Positions 12,580 to 13,890 of a stretch of DNA of 13,890 bases are shown in pieces (positions within the stretch are counted from its first letter, which is position 1; each line of letters opens with the position of its first letter). Both the position numbers and the translations under genes were made by a program. The stretch spans positions 1-13,890 of the forward strand of contig JAEYGD010000341.1 of the NCBI GenBank assembly GCA_023402505.1, written 5' to 3'. The notes under the pieces are model-generated. The model saw nothing but the letters and a program-made list of their open reading frames with translations. It was not told the origin of the DNA and did not search any database. Origin of the DNA: Actinomycetes bacterium (lineage in GTDB: Bacteria; Actinomycetota; Actinomycetes; Mycobacteriales; Micromonosporaceae).

Positions 12580-13869
12580 GTGCGACGTCGAGCGATAATC
12601 GGCACTTCTGTGGCCGTGGTCGCCGCCATGGGCCTGGCCGCCTGTGGTGGTGGCGACGACAGCGGCAGCGGCTCCGACACCGTCCGCGTGACGCTGGTCA
12701 ACCACGTCTGGACGGAGAACATCAAGAAGGCCCTGCCGGAGTTCGAGAAGCAGACCGGCCTGAAGGTCGAGGTCACCCAGCTCGGTGAGGACCAGCTGTC
12801 GGACCAGTACAACGTCAAGCTGAACGCCGGGTCCAGCGACCTGGACGTGATGATGTACCGGCCGCTGCAGGAGGGGAAGCTGTTCGCCAAGAACAAGTAC
12901 CTCGCCGACCTGACCGACAAGGCCAAGTCGGACAGCGCCTTCGAGGTCGGTGACTTCCAGGCCGGCCCGGTCCAGGCGACCACGTACGAGGACAAGCTGG
13001 TCGGCGTGCCGATCATCACCGAGCAGGAGGTCCTCTACTACCGCAAGGACCTGCTGGAGAAGTCCGGCTTCACCGCCCCGCCGAAGACCCTCGACGAGCT
13101 GAAGGCGCAGGCGGCGAAGGTCGAGGCGGACAACCCGGGCGTGGCCGGCTTCGTGGCCCGCACCGGCAAGGCCGCCGCCGTCACCCAGTTCTCCAGCTTC
13201 CTCTACAGCTTCGGCGGCGACTTCGTCGACGCCAGCGGCAAGGCGTCGGTCAACACCGAGCAGGCAAAGCAGGCGTACGCCTACTACGGCGGTCTGCTGC
13301 GCGAGCACGGCCCGGACAACATCAGCACCGACATGAGCTGGTCCGAGGCCATGGCGATCTTCACCCAGGGCAAGGCCGCCTTCTACACCGAGGCCAACTC
13401 GCTCTACAAGAACGCCACCGACCCGGCCAAGTCCAAGGTCTCCGACACCGTCGGCTTCGCCACCTTCCCGGCCGGCCCCGCCGGCTCGAAGCCGTACAAC
13501 ATCCCGTCCTGGGCGCTGGCGGTCAACGACGCGTCCAAGAACAAGGACAACGCCTGGAAGTTCATCCAGTGGGCGGCCGGCAAGGAGCAGGCGCTGGAGC
13601 AGCAGAAGGCCGGCGTCCCCGGCGCCCGTACCTCCGTCTGGGCGAACCCGGAGGGCACCGCGACCTACCCGGCCGACCTGGCCGAGGCCACCAAGGTCAG
13701 CACCGCCAACGGCATCGGGCACGACCGTCCGCTGGTCGAGCGCGTCGCCCAGGCGCGGGAGATCGTCGGCCAGCCGATCGTCGACGCGATCACCGGCAAG
13801 GACCCGGCCGCCTCGGCGGACGCCGCGAACGAGGCGTTCCAGAAGTTCCTCGACGACGAGGCGAAGTAA
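12580..13869 (+). CDS. ABC transporter sugar-binding lipoprotein (SBP family 1)
   Basis: The 429-residue extracellular solute-binding protein captures a sugar or oligosaccharide for an ABC importer. The signal peptide MRRRAIIGTSVAVVAAMGLAAC has a lipobox LAAC with the lipidated Cys22, followed by a Gly/Asp/Ser linker to about residue 33. The fold then shows MalE-like signatures: LPEFEKQTGLKVEV (52-65), VPIITEQEVLYYRKDLLEKSG (143-163), TLDELKAQA, a Trp/Tyr-rich ligand region, and WKFIQWAAGKEQAL near the C-terminus. The GTG at 12580 has AAGGAGAG upstream with about 8-nt spacing. Strong use of AAG, TAC and AAC codons and a TAA stop suggest high expression. Permease genes would be expected just beyond 13890. 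The substrate is unknown; an amino-sugar link with the nanE operon is possible but unsupported. Confidence 0.93.
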   Translation: MRRRAIIGTSVAVVAAMGLAACGGGDDSGSGSDTVRVTLVNHVWTENIKKALPEFEKQTGLKVEVTQLGEDQLSDQYNVKLNAGSSDLDVMMYRPLQEGKLFAKNKYLADLTDKAKSDSAFEVGDFQAGPVQATTYEDKLVGVPIITEQEVLYYRKDLLEKSGFTAPPKTLDELKAQAAKVEADNPGVAGFVARTGKAAAVTQFSSFLYSFGGDFVDASGKASVNTEQAKQAYAYYGGLLREHGPDNISTDMSWSEAMAIFTQGKAAFYTEANSLYKNATDPAKSKVSDTVGFATFPAGPAGSKPYNIPSWALAVNDASKNKDNAWKFIQWAAGKEQALEQQKAGVPGARTSVWANPEGTATYPADLAEATKVSTANGIGHDRPLVERVAQAREIVGQPIVDAITGKDPAASADAANEAFQKFLDDEAK

Positions 13870-13890
13870 CCCGACCGCGGGTGGCGGGGC

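Noticed and set aside
1..13890. CRISPR arrays, tRNA or rRNA genes, insertion sequences, prophage or toxin-antitoxin systems
   Set aside because: I found no regularly spaced repeats, cloverleaf-like sequences, transposase or integrase motifs, or small paired genes of that kind on either strand.

Overview
This is a very GC-rich window of about 13.9 kb. Short intergenic gaps, frequent GTG starts, TANNNT -10 boxes and apparent leaderless genes point to a high-GC actinomycete. The gene families would fit Micromonosporaceae, but that is an inference from style and not a phylogenetic result.

Layout. (1) Bases 1-1777, plus strand: the end of an amino-sugar catabolic operon. It holds the C-terminus of a ROK-family kinase, then nanE (N-acylglucosamine-6-phosphate 2-epimerase), then an AXE1/cephalosporin-C deacetylase-type carbohydrate esterase, all overlapping. 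(2) 1788-4189: a PP2C-like protein (minus) divergent from a PLP-dependent group II decarboxylase (plus). (3) 4238-6139, minus: a YjbR/MmcQ-family gene, then a SigC-like ECF sigma factor and a zinc-finger membrane anti-sigma factor. A pair of palindromic elements sits just upstream of the sigma gene. (4) 6447-6863, plus: a small secreted, Trp-rich protein of unknown function. (5) 6909-8250: a divergent metallo-beta-lactamase-fold hydrolase / TetR regulator pair. Its short intergenic region carries two interlocking perfect palindromes centred on the -10 and -35 of the hydrolase promoter. (6) 8266-10403, minus: a YcaQ/AlkX-like winged-helix protein translationally coupled (ATGA) to a P1-family (DmpA-type) peptidase. 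(7) 10539-11641, plus: a Rho-N-like protein with a 108-bp internal duplication, then a VOC-fold protein. (8) 11657-13869: a GntR/FCD regulator (minus) divergent from an ABC-transporter sugar-binding lipoprotein (plus), which probably begins an operon running out of the window.

How they fit together. The left end (ROK kinase, NanE, esterase) and the right end (FCD regulator, sugar-binding lipoprotein) are both carbohydrate-acquisition functions. About 10 kb of unrelated genes separate them, so a shared pathway is only a possibility. The middle looks like ordinary actinobacterial accessory genes in small self-regulated units: sigma/anti-sigma, TetR/hydrolase and glycosylase/peptidase.

No RNA genes, mobile elements, CRISPR arrays or prophage genes were seen. 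I found no complete novel system. The strongest unusual signals are the double palindrome at 7619-7667, the sigC upstream palindromes at 5649-5686, the duplicated segment at 10809-11075, and a recurring TANNNT-N7-ATG arrangement at three genes.
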